From: Rhodoferax sp. U2-2l
GTDB lineage: Bacteria > Pseudomonadota > Gammaproteobacteria > Burkholderiales > Burkholderiaceae_C
Assembly: GCF_020594515.1 (NCBI RefSeq)
Contig: NZ_JAJCTH010000003.1
Location: forward strand, 124,001 to 188,000
Direction: 5' to 3'
DNA: 64,000 bases
Part shown: positions 1 through 9,620 of the stretch, one piece after another
How positions within the stretch are numbered: position 1 is the stretch's first letter
Layout: the number at the start of each line of letters is the position of its first letter
Notes under the pieces: model-generated
What the model was told of the DNA's origin: nothing
The model's database searches: none
What the model saw: the letters and a program-made list of their open reading frames with translations, nothing else
Program-made: the position numbers and the translations under genes

Positions 1-514
1 CAAGGCCAAGTTTGGCCGCATCGACGTGCTGGTCAACAACGCCGGGATCACCATGGATTCCAGCCTGAAGAAGATGACCATCGAGCAGTTCGACAAGGTC
101 ATCGACGTGAACCTGCGTGGTGTGTTCCATTGCACCCAGGCCGTGGCTGACGGCATGGTGGCCCAAGGCAGCGGCGTGATCCTGAACGCCAGCTCCATCG
201 TCGGCTTGTACGGCAACTTTGGCCAGACCAACTACGCCGCTACCAAGTTTGGCGTGATCGGGTTCACCAAGACCTGGGCGCGTGAGATGGGTGGCAAGGG
301 CGTGCGCATCAACGCCGTGGCGCCCGGCTTCATTGCCACACCCATGGTGGCTGCGATGCCCGAAAAAGTGCTGGCCGACCTGAGCGCCAAGGTGCACATG
401 CGCCGCATCGGCAAGCCCGAGGAAATCGCCAACGTCTACGCCTTCCTGGCCAGCGACGAAGCCAGCTACATCAACGGTGAGTGCATCGAAGTCTCGGGCG
501 GCATCTCGCTTTAA
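1..514 (+). CDS. SDR family 3-oxoacyl-ACP/acetoacetyl-CoA reductase, 5'-truncated
   Basis: This is the C-terminal two thirds of a classical short-chain dehydrogenase; the reading frame is open from base 2, so the true start and the GxxxGxG cofactor loop lie upstream of the window. Visible hallmarks are the NNAG motif, the catalytic Ser in NASSIVG and the YxxxK pair in YAATK. The C-terminal pattern ending in EVSGGISL is typical of FabG/PhaB-like reductases, which reduce 3-oxoacyl thioesters with NADPH. The GTG at 26 only encodes an internal valine and is not the start. Whether the substrate is ACP- or CoA-bound cannot be decided from this fragment. Confidence 0.85.
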   Translation, partial: KAKFGRIDVLVNNAGITMDSSLKKMTIEQFDKVIDVNLRGVFHCTQAVADGMVAQGSGVILNASSIVGLYGNFGQTNYAATKFGVIGFTKTWAREMGGKGVRINAVAPGFIATPMVAAMPEKVLADLSAKVHMRRIGKPEEIANVYAFLASDEASYINGECIEVSGGISL

Positions 515-556
515 GTGATGTGAGCCTGTTGCGGGCTCAGCGTGCGCTTTGTCCAG

Positions 557-598
557 GCGCCACTTCCAGCAGCCTTGTGCTAGCGGGTGGCGCTTTTT
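557..598 (+). terminator. Possible intrinsic terminator after the SDR gene
   Basis: An inverted repeat GCGCCAC (557-563) / GTGGCGC (587-593) is followed directly by TTTTT (594-598), about 40 bases past the SDR stop codon. The loop is long (23 nt) with only weak internal pairing, so this is plausible but not strong. Confidence 0.4.
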
Positions 599-700
599 CA
601 TGTCCAGAAGTTTCCGGCGCACTTTTGACGTAACCCCCCTTGGGCCAAGTGTTCACGTGGTTCAATACACGTTGTTGGCCATCCAAGCGCCTGAAGGCAG

Positions 701-728
701 GGATCCCGGGTCGCTGCCCGGGATGACC
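701..728 (+). repeat. Dispersed GGATCCCGG...CCCGGGATGACC palindromic repeat, copy A
   Basis: This 28-base imperfect palindrome runs from GGATCCCGGG to CCCGGGATGACC. It matches 25 of 28 bases at 17720-17747, and an inverted relative lies at 60806-60832. It is intergenic, between the SDR gene and the TerC-family gene. Its role is unknown; it is REP-like in size and symmetry. Confidence 0.6.
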
Positions 729-766
729 ACTCAAAGACGACGGCCTGATTTTTCACGTTAACGCTC

Positions 767-1486
767 ATGGAACTTTTTACTGCCCCCTGGTGGTCGGCCC
801 TGTTGGTCATCGTGGTGATTGACCTGGTGCTGGCAGGCGACAACGCCATCGTGATTGCGCTGGCCGCGCGCAACCTGCCGCCACATCTGAAAAACCTGGC
901 GATTGTGTCGGGCAATGTGGGCGCATTTGCGGTGCGCGCGATGATGGCATTTGGCACCGTCTGGCTGCTGCAGGTGCCGGGGCTGTTGCTGATCGGCGGC
1001 CTGGGCCTGGTGTGGGTGGCGTACCAATTGCTGGCCGATGATGCGCAAGAGAAGCCCGGTGACCCCGTGGCCTACACCTTCTGGGGCGCGATGAAAATCA
1101 TCATCGTGGCCGATGCCCTGATGGGGGTCGACAACGTGCTGGGGGTGGTTGGCGCCGCGCATGGCGCGCTGGAGCTGGTGGTGATTGGCCTGCTGATCAG
1201 CGTGCTGATTGTGGTGTTTGGCAGCACCCTGGTGCTGCGCTTGGTGGAGCGTTTCCCCCTCATTGTTCAGGTGGGGGGTGCCGTGCTGGCCCTGACAGCG
1301 GCCAAAATGATTGTGAGCGAGCCTTTGCTGAAGGATATCTTCGGCCCGTTTCACGGCGATGTGGCGGCCGAGCCGCTGCAGGCCACGGCCCGCTGGGTGG
1401 TCTATGTGCTGGTGATCGGGGGGGTGTTGATGGCCGGTTGGTGGAAAAAGCGCGGCGCGCAGGTCAGCCAGCAACTGGGGGGGTAA
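767..1486 (+). CDS. TerC family integral membrane protein (YjbE type)
   Basis: A polytopic inner-membrane protein of 239 residues with about seven hydrophobic segments. Two TerC-type acidic motifs are present: DLVLAGDNAIVIAL near residue 20 and VADALMGVDNVLGV near 115-128, each carrying paired Asp/Asn inside a membrane span. The family is linked to tellurite resistance and to metal (manganese) efflux, but the substrate here is not known. It ends in a basic tail with WWKKR. A holin-like gene follows 24 bases downstream on the same strand, so the two may be co-transcribed. I see no strong Shine-Dalgarno, and no yybP-ykoY-like leader upstream. Confidence 0.82.
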   Translation: MELFTAPWWSALLVIVVIDLVLAGDNAIVIALAARNLPPHLKNLAIVSGNVGAFAVRAMMAFGTVWLLQVPGLLLIGGLGLVWVAYQLLADDAQEKPGDPVAYTFWGAMKIIIVADALMGVDNVLGVVGAAHGALELVVIGLLISVLIVVFGSTLVLRLVERFPLIVQVGGAVLALTAAKMIVSEPLLKDIFGPFHGDVAAEPLQATARWVVYVLVIGGVLMAGWWKKRGAQVSQQLGG

Positions 1487-1510
1487 GCACTTTGTGCTAA
1501 TCTGGCCCGC

Positions 1511-1849
1511 ATGAAACTCATCCTCAAATGGCTGCTCAGCGCGGCCGCCCTGTTGGCCGTGGCTTATATCTACCCCGGGGTGGTGGTGGCCAGCTTTGGT
1601 TCGGCCTTGCTGGCGGCCTTGATCATCGGGCTGTTCAACATGGTGCTGCGACCGGTGCTGGTGCTGCTGACGCTGCCGGTGACGGTGATCACGCTGGGGC
1701 TGTTCCTATTTGTCATCAACGCGCTGATGTTCTGGGCGGCCTCCGGTGTGCTGACCGGCTTCCATGTGCAGGGTTTTGGCGCGGCGCTGCTGGGCTCGCT
1801 GATTTACTCCGCGATGGGGCTGGTGATTGACGCGGTTCTCAAGGATTAA
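1511..1849 (+). CDS. Phage holin family (YvlD-like) small membrane protein
   Basis: 112 residues, almost entirely hydrophobic, with four predicted membrane spans and a central NMVLRPVLVLLTLPVTVITLG signature of the phage_holin_4_2/YvlD family. Despite the name, members are chromosomal membrane proteins of unknown function, not lysis holins of a resident phage, and no phage genes lie nearby. It follows the TerC-family gene by 24 bases. Its last 11 bases overlap the end of the convergent bepA-like gene (1839-1849), so the two transcripts must overlap. Confidence 0.78.
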   Translation: MKLILKWLLSAAALLAVAYIYPGVVVASFGSALLAALIIGLFNMVLRPVLVLLTLPVTVITLGLFLFVINALMFWAASGVLTGFHVQGFGAALLGSLIYSAMGLVIDAVLKD

Positions 1850-3476
1850 CCGCTTGCTGTTTCAGTAGCGCCTCTATTTGCCGCTGGCGCGTGTCGATGA
1901 TGGACGCGTCGATATGGTCGGCTGAACTCCCCCCTGTTGGATTGGCGCGCATCAGGTCTTGTGCGGCGCGCAGGCGGTCCATCGCGCCGGTGTAGTCCAG
2001 CCGCGCGGCTTGTGCCTCGGCCTCGGCACGCAGCGCACGCAGGCTTTGGTTTTGGGCACGGTACAGCCCCGCCAGCGCTTGCCAGGCCAGCGCGTCCTGC
2101 GGCTGGGTGGTCAGCCAGGTTTGCAGGTTTTGTGTGACGCTGCTCAACGCGGCGTTCTGGTTGAGCTGCAGCGCCACCTGCGCTTGCAGCAGCAGTTCGG
2201 GGCGGCGCATGTTGGCCACCGGCGTGGTGGTGGCCTCCCGCAGACCGAGCCGGGTGGCCAGGTCGGTTAACTGCGCTGGTGTCAGGTCCCGGGCGGTCAG
2301 GTCAATTTCGGCGCCCAGCCAGCGGACCGGCTCGGCGGACCCGGCATCCACGGACGTGATCGCCTGCAAACGCGCCAGGTTGCGCCGCGCCAGGGTCGGG
2401 TCGCGCAGTTGCAGCGCCGCCAGGGCCGCGCCATACAGGGCGCCCGCCTGCTGCGCCGCAGGCGCCGAGCGCAAGCCCGGGTCGTCCACTTGCGCTTGCC
2501 AGGTGCGCAGGGCGTCCACCCCGGTGTTGGCCAGCACCTTGGCGCGGGTGGCCATCATGGCGTGACGCATCTGCGGTGCGGTCGCCACCGCCTGCGGTGC
2601 GCCCAGCGGCAGGCGCGACTGCATGTCGGCGATGCGTTCGGTGGTCAGTGGGTGGCTGCGCAGATACGGGTAGCTGCCGCTGTCGTTCAGCCGTGCCGCC
2701 TGCTGCAGCTTGTCAAACATGGTGACGAAGCCTTGCGCCTCAAACCCGGCCTGGGTCATCACACCCAAACCGATGCGGTCGGCCTCGCGCTCCATGTCGC
2801 GTGAAAAGTTGAGCTGGTTTTGCGCCGCCACCGCCTGCCCGCCGACCATCAGCGCGCTGGCAGCGTCGGGGCTTTTGCTGGCCGCCAGCGCGCCCAGAAT
2901 CATCGCGCCAATCAGCCACGGGGTCTGCGCCGTGTCCTTGGCAATCAGCCGCGAGATGTGTCGCTGCGTGACGTGGCTGAGCTCGTGCCCCAAGACCGAG
3001 GCCAGTTCGTCGCGGCTGCTGACCACCGCCAGCAGGCCCAGGTTCACACCCAGGTAGCCGCCGGGCAGCGCAAACGCGTTGACGGTGCGGTCACGCCCCA
3101 GCATGACGTGCCAGGCAAAACGTTCGTCCAGCTCGGGCGTCAGGTCGCCGCGCACCCGGGCGGCGCGCAGCAGTGGCTGCCACACACCTTGCACGTAATC
3201 GGCCAGCACCGGGTCGTCCAGATAGTCGGGGTCGCGAAACAGCTCGCGGGCAATGCGGTCACCCAGGCGGCGCTCTTCGGCGCTGGCCATGGCACTGCCG
3301 TCGCCCAGCAGCGGCAGGCTGGTGGCGCTGGCTGGTGTGCTGCCTGATGGGGCCATCGTCTGGGCATTCAGGCCAGCTGGCAACCAAGCGCAGGCCATGG
3401 CCAACACCATCGCTGAGCGCCATGGATGGATAGCGGCTGGGGGCCGACGAGGGGTCATATCAGTTTTGCGTGGCAT
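1839..3476 (-). CDS. bepA: BepA-like M48 family periplasmic metalloprotease with TPR region
   Basis: 545 residues from the ATG at 3476; an in-frame ATG at 3458 gives a slightly shorter signal peptide. The N-terminus is a secretion signal (hydrophobic stretch about 22-38 ending LNAQ). The M48 zinc site HELSH is at about 164-168, with the third ligand in the downstream DMEREADRIG motif. A C-terminal half rich in short helices fits the TPR region of BepA (YfgC), which in E. coli assists or degrades stalled LptD and BAM substrates in the periplasm. The much longer open frame upstream of 3476 lacks family similarity and runs into the divergent moaC, so it was not used. Confidence 0.85.
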   Translation of the reverse strand: MPRKTDMTPRRPPAAIHPWRSAMVLAMACAWLPAGLNAQTMAPSGSTPASATSLPLLGDGSAMASAEERRLGDRIARELFRDPDYLDDPVLADYVQGVWQPLLRAARVRGDLTPELDERFAWHVMLGRDRTVNAFALPGGYLGVNLGLLAVVSSRDELASVLGHELSHVTQRHISRLIAKDTAQTPWLIGAMILGALAASKSPDAASALMVGGQAVAAQNQLNFSRDMEREADRIGLGVMTQAGFEAQGFVTMFDKLQQAARLNDSGSYPYLRSHPLTTERIADMQSRLPLGAPQAVATAPQMRHAMMATRAKVLANTGVDALRTWQAQVDDPGLRSAPAAQQAGALYGAALAALQLRDPTLARRNLARLQAITSVDAGSAEPVRWLGAEIDLTARDLTPAQLTDLATRLGLREATTTPVANMRRPELLLQAQVALQLNQNAALSSVTQNLQTWLTTQPQDALAWQALAGLYRAQNQSLRALRAEAEAQAARLDYTGAMDRLRAAQDLMRANPTGGSSADHIDASIIDTRQRQIEALLKQQAVNP

Positions 3477-3644
3477 AAGGTCTGGTGTGGATGGGCCAAC
3501 AGCGCCCGGTAGGAAGCAACGTGAGCGGTCATCGGGTCTGGCCGCTTCGCGCATCAGGGCAGGATCAGCCCGTATGATGCCAGCCTGCCGTAAAGGTTCG
3601 GTCAATCTGCCTGAGCCGGGCCACTTCATTGGAAACGACTTGTC

Positions 3645-4136
3645 ATGAACACCCTGACCCATTTTGACGACCAGGGCCAAGCCCACATGGTGGATGTGGC
3701 CGCCAAGGCCGCTACCCACCGCATTGGCGTGGCCGGTGGCCGCATCGAGATGCTGCCCGCCACGCTGGCACTGATCGAGTCCGGAAGTGCCAAAAAGGGC
3801 GACGTGCTGGGTATTGCCCGCGTGGCCGGCATCATGGCGGCCAAAAAAACCAGCGACCTGATTCCGCTGTGCCACCCGCTGGCACTCACCCGCGTGGCAA
3901 TCGAGTTTGAATTAATCCACGCAGACGCGCCTGAGGTCAACGCTGTTTATTGCACCGCCACGGTAGAAACCGTTGGCCCCACTGGCGTCGAAATGGAAGC
4001 GCTGACCGCCCTGCAGGTGGCGCTGCTCACCATTTACGACATGTGCAAGGCGGTGGACCGCGGCATGACCATCACCGACTGCAAGCTGCTGCAAAAACAT
4101 GGCGGCAAGTCGGGGAGTTATGTGGCGGCGGGTTAG
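3645..4136 (+). CDS. moaC: Cyclic pyranopterin monophosphate synthase MoaC
   Basis: 163 residues, the normal length for MoaC, which converts the 3',8-cyclo-GTP made by MoaA into cyclic pyranopterin monophosphate in molybdenum cofactor synthesis. Recognisable blocks are [12 protein letters not shown] at the N-terminus, [18 protein letters not shown] in the middle and [11 protein letters not shown] near the C-terminus, which carries the active-site Asp and Lys. No other mo genes are adjacent. It diverges from bepA across a 168-bp intergenic stretch and converges on the pglL-like gene. Confidence 0.96.
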   Translation: MNTLTHFDDQGQAHMVDVAAKAATHRIGVAGGRIEMLPATLALIESGSAKKGDVLGIARVAGIMAAKKTSDLIPLCHPLALTRVAIEFELIHADAPEVNAVYCTATVETVGPTGVEMEALTALQVALLTIYDMCKAVDRGMTITDCKLLQKHGGKSGSYVAAG

Positions 4137-4178
4137 CTTGCCAGGTGCTCATGCCGACCTTTTTGTATGGACGCTGCT

Positions 4179-5756
4179 TTATCGCCGCGCCCAGCGCGCG
4201 TAATCCGCCGGAAAAGCCGCCTGATACCGCGCCGCATAGAAGTTCACCTCATCGCTGCGGCCAAGCAACTGCGCGCTGTCCAGCACCATCTCCGCCACAC
4301 GCGCCTCGGGCGAAAAGTGCAGCATGTCTTTGGCCAGTGCGTTGAGGTAGGCGGCGTTGGTCGGGCGCAAAGGGGTGGTGGTCAGCTCGGCAAAACGGAC
4401 CGCGTTCTGGTACAGCCAGACATCCCTGACCTTTTGCAAGGTGTGCTCGCGGTAGGCGCTGGCCCGCTGGTTGAGGGGCAGGTATAGCTGGCTGGCCAGG
4501 ACATAGTTCCACGCGGCAAAGCTGCCATAGGCGACGATCCCCAGCGCTGTCAGCCCATAGAGATAGGACCTTGACGGGTGGGGCACCTGGTCAGCCTCCG
4601 CGCCGACCGCTCCGCGTGGCACCCACCACAACAGCCACACGCTCAGCGCCGCCGCCATCTGGAACGGTCCGTACCACAACGGGTATTCCAGCAGGCTGTG
4701 CAGCCCGATCACCGCCAGCACGCCCCAAGCCAACTGCCGTGCCGGGTGGCGCTCGCGCCAGGGCTGGCCGCGCCACACCAACCACAGCGCGCCAGCGCAC
4801 AGCAACAGCGCGGCGGGCAGACCCAGCTCCAAGGCCAGGTGCAGCGGCAGGTTATGCGCGTTGTCCAGAATGTCGCAAAACCGCGGACCGGCGTACAGCG
4901 TGATGAAGTGCGCGTAATCCAGCTCGCCCCAGCCCCAGCCGCCCCACGGCTTTTGCGCGATCAAATTCAGCACATTGCCCCACAGCGTCAGGCGGCTGCT
5001 GCAAGCCGCATCGCCCGCGCGCAGCCGCGCCCAGGCGCCGCTGCCCAGTGGGTCCAGCCCGGCCAACAGGGGCAGGGCCAAGGTGGCCGCGGCATAGGCG
5101 GCCAGCGCCACCCCCAGCAGCGCCAGCATCTGCTGCCGGGCCCGATCGGTGCGCCCGCGTTGCCACCACCAGGTCAACACACTGATCAACGCCAGTTGCA
5201 GCAAGCCGGTGCGCGACGATGACGCCGCATTACCTGCGCTCACCAGCGCTGCCATGTTCAGCAACAAGGGGAACGCCCACGGCAACGACCATAGCAGCCG
5301 TCTTTCATCGGTGCGGGCGCCCTGGTTGCCAGGGGGCCACAGCGGCTCACCTGGACTGCCGTTGGCCGGTAGCCAGGCAACCCGCTGCGCCGCCAGCCAC
5401 AGTACCGCCAGTAGCCCGATGTTCAACAGCGTGGCAAACTGGTTGCGCTGGCGCAAATTGCCAAACGCCTGGCCCGGCTCCGTGGCGTTCACCCAAGGCC
5501 CAAAGGCCGCGCTGGCGCCCATATATTGCAGCAGCCCGACAAATGCGCTGACAGCGGCCGCCACCACCCAGCCCAGCGCCACCGCCTTGACCATGCGGAG
5601 GTTTTCACCACGCTGTGTGTCAAATGCCAGCGCCAGCAGCACCCCGGCCGCACACACCCAGGCAAACAGCAGCGGCGCCACCTGCGCCGTCGGCCCGGGT
5701 GAAAACGGGTTCAGCCAGGGCAGGGTGATGAAAAGAAAAGCGGCGACAGCGGGCAT
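4179..5756 (-). CDS. PglL/WaaL-type O-oligosaccharyltransferase or O-antigen ligase (Wzy_C family)
   Basis: 525 residues, with roughly a dozen hydrophobic spans and a periplasmic-type soluble C-terminus. The N-terminal region (LFITLPWLNPFSPGP), the QRNQFATLLNIGLLA segment and the large loop with DNAHNLPLHLALELG followed by SLLEYPLWYGPFQ are the pattern of PglL-like pilin/protein O-glycosylation ligases. These transfer lipid-linked glycan to Ser on secreted proteins. A WaaL role (glycan to lipid A core) cannot be excluded, because the families share the Wzy_C domain. No pilin or glycan-synthesis genes are next to it. Confidence 0.75.
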   Translation of the reverse strand: MPAVAAFLFITLPWLNPFSPGPTAQVAPLLFAWVCAAGVLLALAFDTQRGENLRMVKAVALGWVVAAAVSAFVGLLQYMGASAAFGPWVNATEPGQAFGNLRQRNQFATLLNIGLLAVLWLAAQRVAWLPANGSPGEPLWPPGNQGARTDERRLLWSLPWAFPLLLNMAALVSAGNAASSSRTGLLQLALISVLTWWWQRGRTDRARQQMLALLGVALAAYAAATLALPLLAGLDPLGSGAWARLRAGDAACSSRLTLWGNVLNLIAQKPWGGWGWGELDYAHFITLYAGPRFCDILDNAHNLPLHLALELGLPAALLLCAGALWLVWRGQPWRERHPARQLAWGVLAVIGLHSLLEYPLWYGPFQMAAALSVWLLWWVPRGAVGAEADQVPHPSRSYLYGLTALGIVAYGSFAAWNYVLASQLYLPLNQRASAYREHTLQKVRDVWLYQNAVRFAELTTTPLRPTNAAYLNALAKDMLHFSPEARVAEMVLDSAQLLGRSDEVNFYAARYQAAFPADYARWARR

Positions 5757-6126
5757 GGGTCAACGGTTCAGCACGGCTGAAAAAGTGGCGCGGCGACAAG
5801 GCTCAAACGATGTGGATGAGTATAGAAGTCAGACTGGACGCGGCTGGATCGCCCATTTGGACGATGTCTGGCCCCCCAGTTTCTATGGATGCCAACGCGT
5901 CACCATCCATGACGTTCGATGCGCGGTGGGGGCCGATATGATGTGCTGACCATCGCCAGCGCCCACAGGGCGGGTTGCAACGTGCTTTTCAGCGACTACT
6001 TGAACGCCAGCGAGACCCCGGCAGGCACCAGGATCATGAACCCGTTTGCGGCCCACCCGGGACGCCTGTCGGGTAGAGATGTTTTACCACTTGTCAATTG
6101 ACACCAACACCAAGGACCTCTTCACC
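5757..6126. other. 370-bp intergenic region between the pglL-like and MaoC genes
   Basis: This spacer lies between divergent genes. I find no credible protein gene; a 60-codon frame at 5919-6101 has no recognisable similarity and no clear ribosome site. It does contain a perfect 12-bp palindrome at 6092-6103, close to the MaoC start. Promoters for both flanking genes should lie here, but no convincing -35/-10 pair stands out. Confidence 0.5.
6092..6103. promoter_or_regulatory. Perfect palindrome TGTCAATTGACA, possible operator
   Basis: TGTCAATTGACA is identical to its reverse complement and ends 23 bases before the MaoC ATG, where a repressor site could lie. The same half-sites TGTCAA/TTGACA, spaced by six bases, occur upstream of the CheB-CheR gene at 19891-19908. 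The cognate regulator is unknown. Confidence 0.35.
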
Positions 6127-6576
6127 ATGAATGACCAGAACGGCTACGACGTGGAAGACCTGCACGTGGGCATGAGCGCCACAGTGGCCAAAACCATCAC
6201 CGAGGCAGACATTTTGCTGTTCTCGGCCGTGTCCACCGACGTGAACGCGATCCACTTGAACGAAGAGTACGCCGCCAGCACGCCGTTCAAGGGCCGCATT
6301 GCGCACGGCATGTTGTCAGCCAGCCTGATCTCGGCGGTGCTGGCCAATCGGCTGCCCGGCCCGGGCACGATCTATTTGGCGCAAGACCTGAAGTTCACGG
6401 CGCCGGTGCGCCCGGGCGACACGGTGCATGCCACGGTGACGGTGCTGGAATTGGGTGACAAAGGGCGGGTAACGCTGCAAACCACCTGCACGGTCAAAGG
6501 CGTGACGGTGATCGACGGCCAGGCGCAGGTCAAGATTGGCTCGTCAGCGCGACGAGCGGCCAGCCGTCAAGGCTAA
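6127..6576 (+). CDS. MaoC family (R)-specific enoyl-CoA hydratase-like protein
   Basis: 149 residues with a single hot-dog fold MaoC domain. The hydratase motif is visible as the Asp and His in AVSTDVNAIHLNEEYA, followed by FKGRIAHGMLSASLISA, as in PhaJ-type (R)-enoyl-CoA hydratases. Such enzymes hydrate trans-2-enoyl-CoA to (R)-3-hydroxyacyl-CoA and often feed polyhydroxyalkanoate synthesis. I chose the ATG at 6127 because AAGGAC lies upstream and the family N-terminus starts here; the in-frame extension back to 6046 looks non-coding. It is a stand-alone gene, with a crotonase-fold gene convergent downstream. Confidence 0.85.
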   Translation: MNDQNGYDVEDLHVGMSATVAKTITEADILLFSAVSTDVNAIHLNEEYAASTPFKGRIAHGMLSASLISAVLANRLPGPGTIYLAQDLKFTAPVRPGDTVHATVTVLELGDKGRVTLQTTCTVKGVTVIDGQAQVKIGSSARRAASRQG

Positions 6577-6626
6577 GACACGCCGGGTCATGCCGGGCCA
6601 CTGACCCGGCAACCCTGCCTTGGCGG

Positions 6627-7421
6627 TCAGGTCTGCGCCCAGTTGGGCGGGCGTTTGTCGATGAAGGCCTGCACACCTTCCAGCGCGCTGGCGTCCATCA
6701 TGTTGCAGGCCATGGTTTGGGCGGCGTCCAGGTAGGCGGCTTCGATGCCGTTCTCCAGCTGGCGGTAAAACAGCGATTTACCCAGCACCACGGCGGCGCG
6801 CGGTTTGGCCAGGATGCTGTCCACCAGTTGGGCCAGCTCGGTGTCCAGCTGATCGGGTTCGGCCACGCGGTTGACCAGACCTTCGGCCAGAGCTTTCTGG
6901 GCGCTGATGAATTCGCCGGTGACCAGCATCTCGAAAGCCGCCTTGCGCCCCAGGTTGCGCGCCAGTGCCACGCCCGGCGTGCTGCAAAACAGGCCCAGAT
7001 TCACACCACTCACCGCAAAACGTGCGTTGCTGGCCGCCACCGCCAGGTCGCACATGGCCACCAGCTGACAGCCCGCCGCCGTGGCAATGCCATGCACGCG
7101 GGCAATCACCGGCACCGGTAGCTTCTGGATGCTCAGCATCAGCTTGGCGCATTGTTTGAACAGCGTCTGGTAATAGCTGTGCGACGGCTGGGCGCGCATT
7201 TCACGCAGGTCGTGCCCGGCGCAAAAGGCTTTGCCAGCGGCGGCAATCACCACGGCGCGCACGCTGTCGTCGGCTGACAGCGCATCCAGTTCCTGCTGCA
7301 GCGCGGTCATCAGCGCTTCAGATAACGCATTGAAAGCGTCGGGCCGGTTCAGCGTCAGGGTGACCAGGCCGCGTGGGTCGCGGGTGATGAGGACAAGCGG
7401 TGCAGCTACAGCGGTGTTCAT
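6627..7421 (-). CDS. Crotonase-fold protein, ECHDC3-like, lacking both catalytic glutamates
   Basis: 264 residues covering a full crotonase domain. The oxyanion-hole region is intact (KAFCAGHDLREM and IATAAGCQLVAMCDLAVA), but the usual catalytic Glu of the GGCELA motif is Gln here (AGCQLVA), and the second Glu of the PE.LG motif is absent (SGVNLGLFCSTPG). This pattern matches the ECHDC3 subgroup of enoyl-CoA hydratase-like proteins, so classical hydration of enoyl-CoA is doubtful; another acyl-CoA reaction is more likely. The gene is convergent with the MaoC gene. The call to family is firm, the reaction is not. Confidence 0.85.
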   Translation of the reverse strand: MNTAVAAPLVLITRDPRGLVTLTLNRPDAFNALSEALMTALQQELDALSADDSVRAVVIAAAGKAFCAGHDLREMRAQPSHSYYQTLFKQCAKLMLSIQKLPVPVIARVHGIATAAGCQLVAMCDLAVAASNARFAVSGVNLGLFCSTPGVALARNLGRKAAFEMLVTGEFISAQKALAEGLVNRVAEPDQLDTELAQLVDSILAKPRAAVVLGKSLFYRQLENGIEAAYLDAAQTMACNMMDASALEGVQAFIDKRPPNWAQT

Positions 7422-7479
7422 GGTGTCTCAAGCAGGTGAATGGTCTGCCTTTGTACCAAAAAACCGCTCACCGGGGCGG

Positions 7480-8040
7480 CTATTTCCAGCGAACCGGCTC
7501 GATGTCGACGTTGTGGGTACCGTCGCCCAGCATCAGCACACCTTCCTGGAGGGTGGCTTGCAGACTCATGCTGCGCTGCGCCATGGGAATGAGCGCCTGC
7601 GCGGTGGTGCTGGCAATGCGCCAGACCTGCAGCCGGTCCAGCCGGGTGAGTTTGGTCTCGATGCCTTTCCACCAGATGTCGGCCGCCTGGCCAAAGGCGT
7701 ACAGCACCACGGCATCACTCTTGTTGCAGGCTTTGCTCAGCGGTTTGTCTTCGGGTTGGCCGACCTCGATCCACAGCCGTGTTTGGCCGGTGAAGTCACG
7801 CAGCCAGACATCGGGCTCGTCCGGGTCAGACAGGCCTGCGCCAAAGGCCAAGATGCCGTCGCCACCGCAGATGCTTTGCAATTTGTGGGCCTTCAGCGCC
7901 AGCGCGCACAGGCGCACCATCATGCGCTCGTCGGTTTCGCTGGGGTGGCGTGCCAGGGTGAGCGCGTGGTCGGCGTAATAACTGTGGTCAATGTCTGCAA
8001 TTTGCAGACTGGCTTTGAAGATGGTGGATTTGGTGGCCAT
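7480..8040 (-). CDS. yaeQ: YaeQ family protein
   Basis: 186 residues from the ATG at 8040, giving the standard YaeQ N-terminus MATKSTIFKASLQIADID. Conserved blocks include HPSETDERMMVRLCALAL and the central DLW-like segment LRDFTGQTRLWIEVGQP, which are characteristic of this family. Structures show a PD-(D/E)XK nuclease-like fold. E. coli YaeQ was once proposed as an RfaH-related antitermination suppressor, but the function remains uncertain. The open frame upstream of 8040 overlaps a GC-rich palindromic repeat and was not taken as coding. Confidence 0.88.
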   Translation of the reverse strand: MATKSTIFKASLQIADIDHSYYADHALTLARHPSETDERMMVRLCALALKAHKLQSICGGDGILAFGAGLSDPDEPDVWLRDFTGQTRLWIEVGQPEDKPLSKACNKSDAVVLYAFGQAADIWWKGIETKLTRLDRLQVWRIASTTAQALIPMAQRSMSLQATLQEGVLMLGDGTHNVDIEPVRWK

Positions 8041-8073
8041 CAGGTGGTGTGTGCACGGCTCAGACCAACCCGC

Positions 8074-8120
8074 CGCCGGGCCGCCCCAAGGCGGGTTAGC
8101 CCCCTCGGGGGGCAGAGAGG
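8074..8120. repeat. GC-rich double-hairpin repeat between yaeQ and purB
   Basis: This stretch contains two adjacent palindromes: CCGCC-CCAA-GGCGG (8081-8094) and GCCCCC-TC-GGGGGGC (8099-8113). The composition and pairing match a short intergenic repeat I recall as common in Comamonadaceae genomes, but only one copy is visible in this window. Lying in the leader of yaeQ and just past purB, it could act as a terminator-like structure for purB. Confidence 0.5.
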
Positions 8121-8143
8121 ACACAGCGTGCCGAACGTGGGGG

Positions 8144-9601
<1,458 letters not shown>

Positions 9602-9620
9602 CTACAGACCGTGCCTCACC

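Noticed and set aside
1511..1849. Prophage remnant suggested by the holin-like gene
   Set aside because: No other phage-type genes, integrase or attachment sites lie nearby. YvlD-like proteins are ordinary chromosomal membrane proteins.
5919..6101. 60-codon open frame upstream of the MaoC gene
   Set aside because: It has no ribosome site, no recognisable sequence features and overlaps the likely promoter/operator of the MaoC gene.
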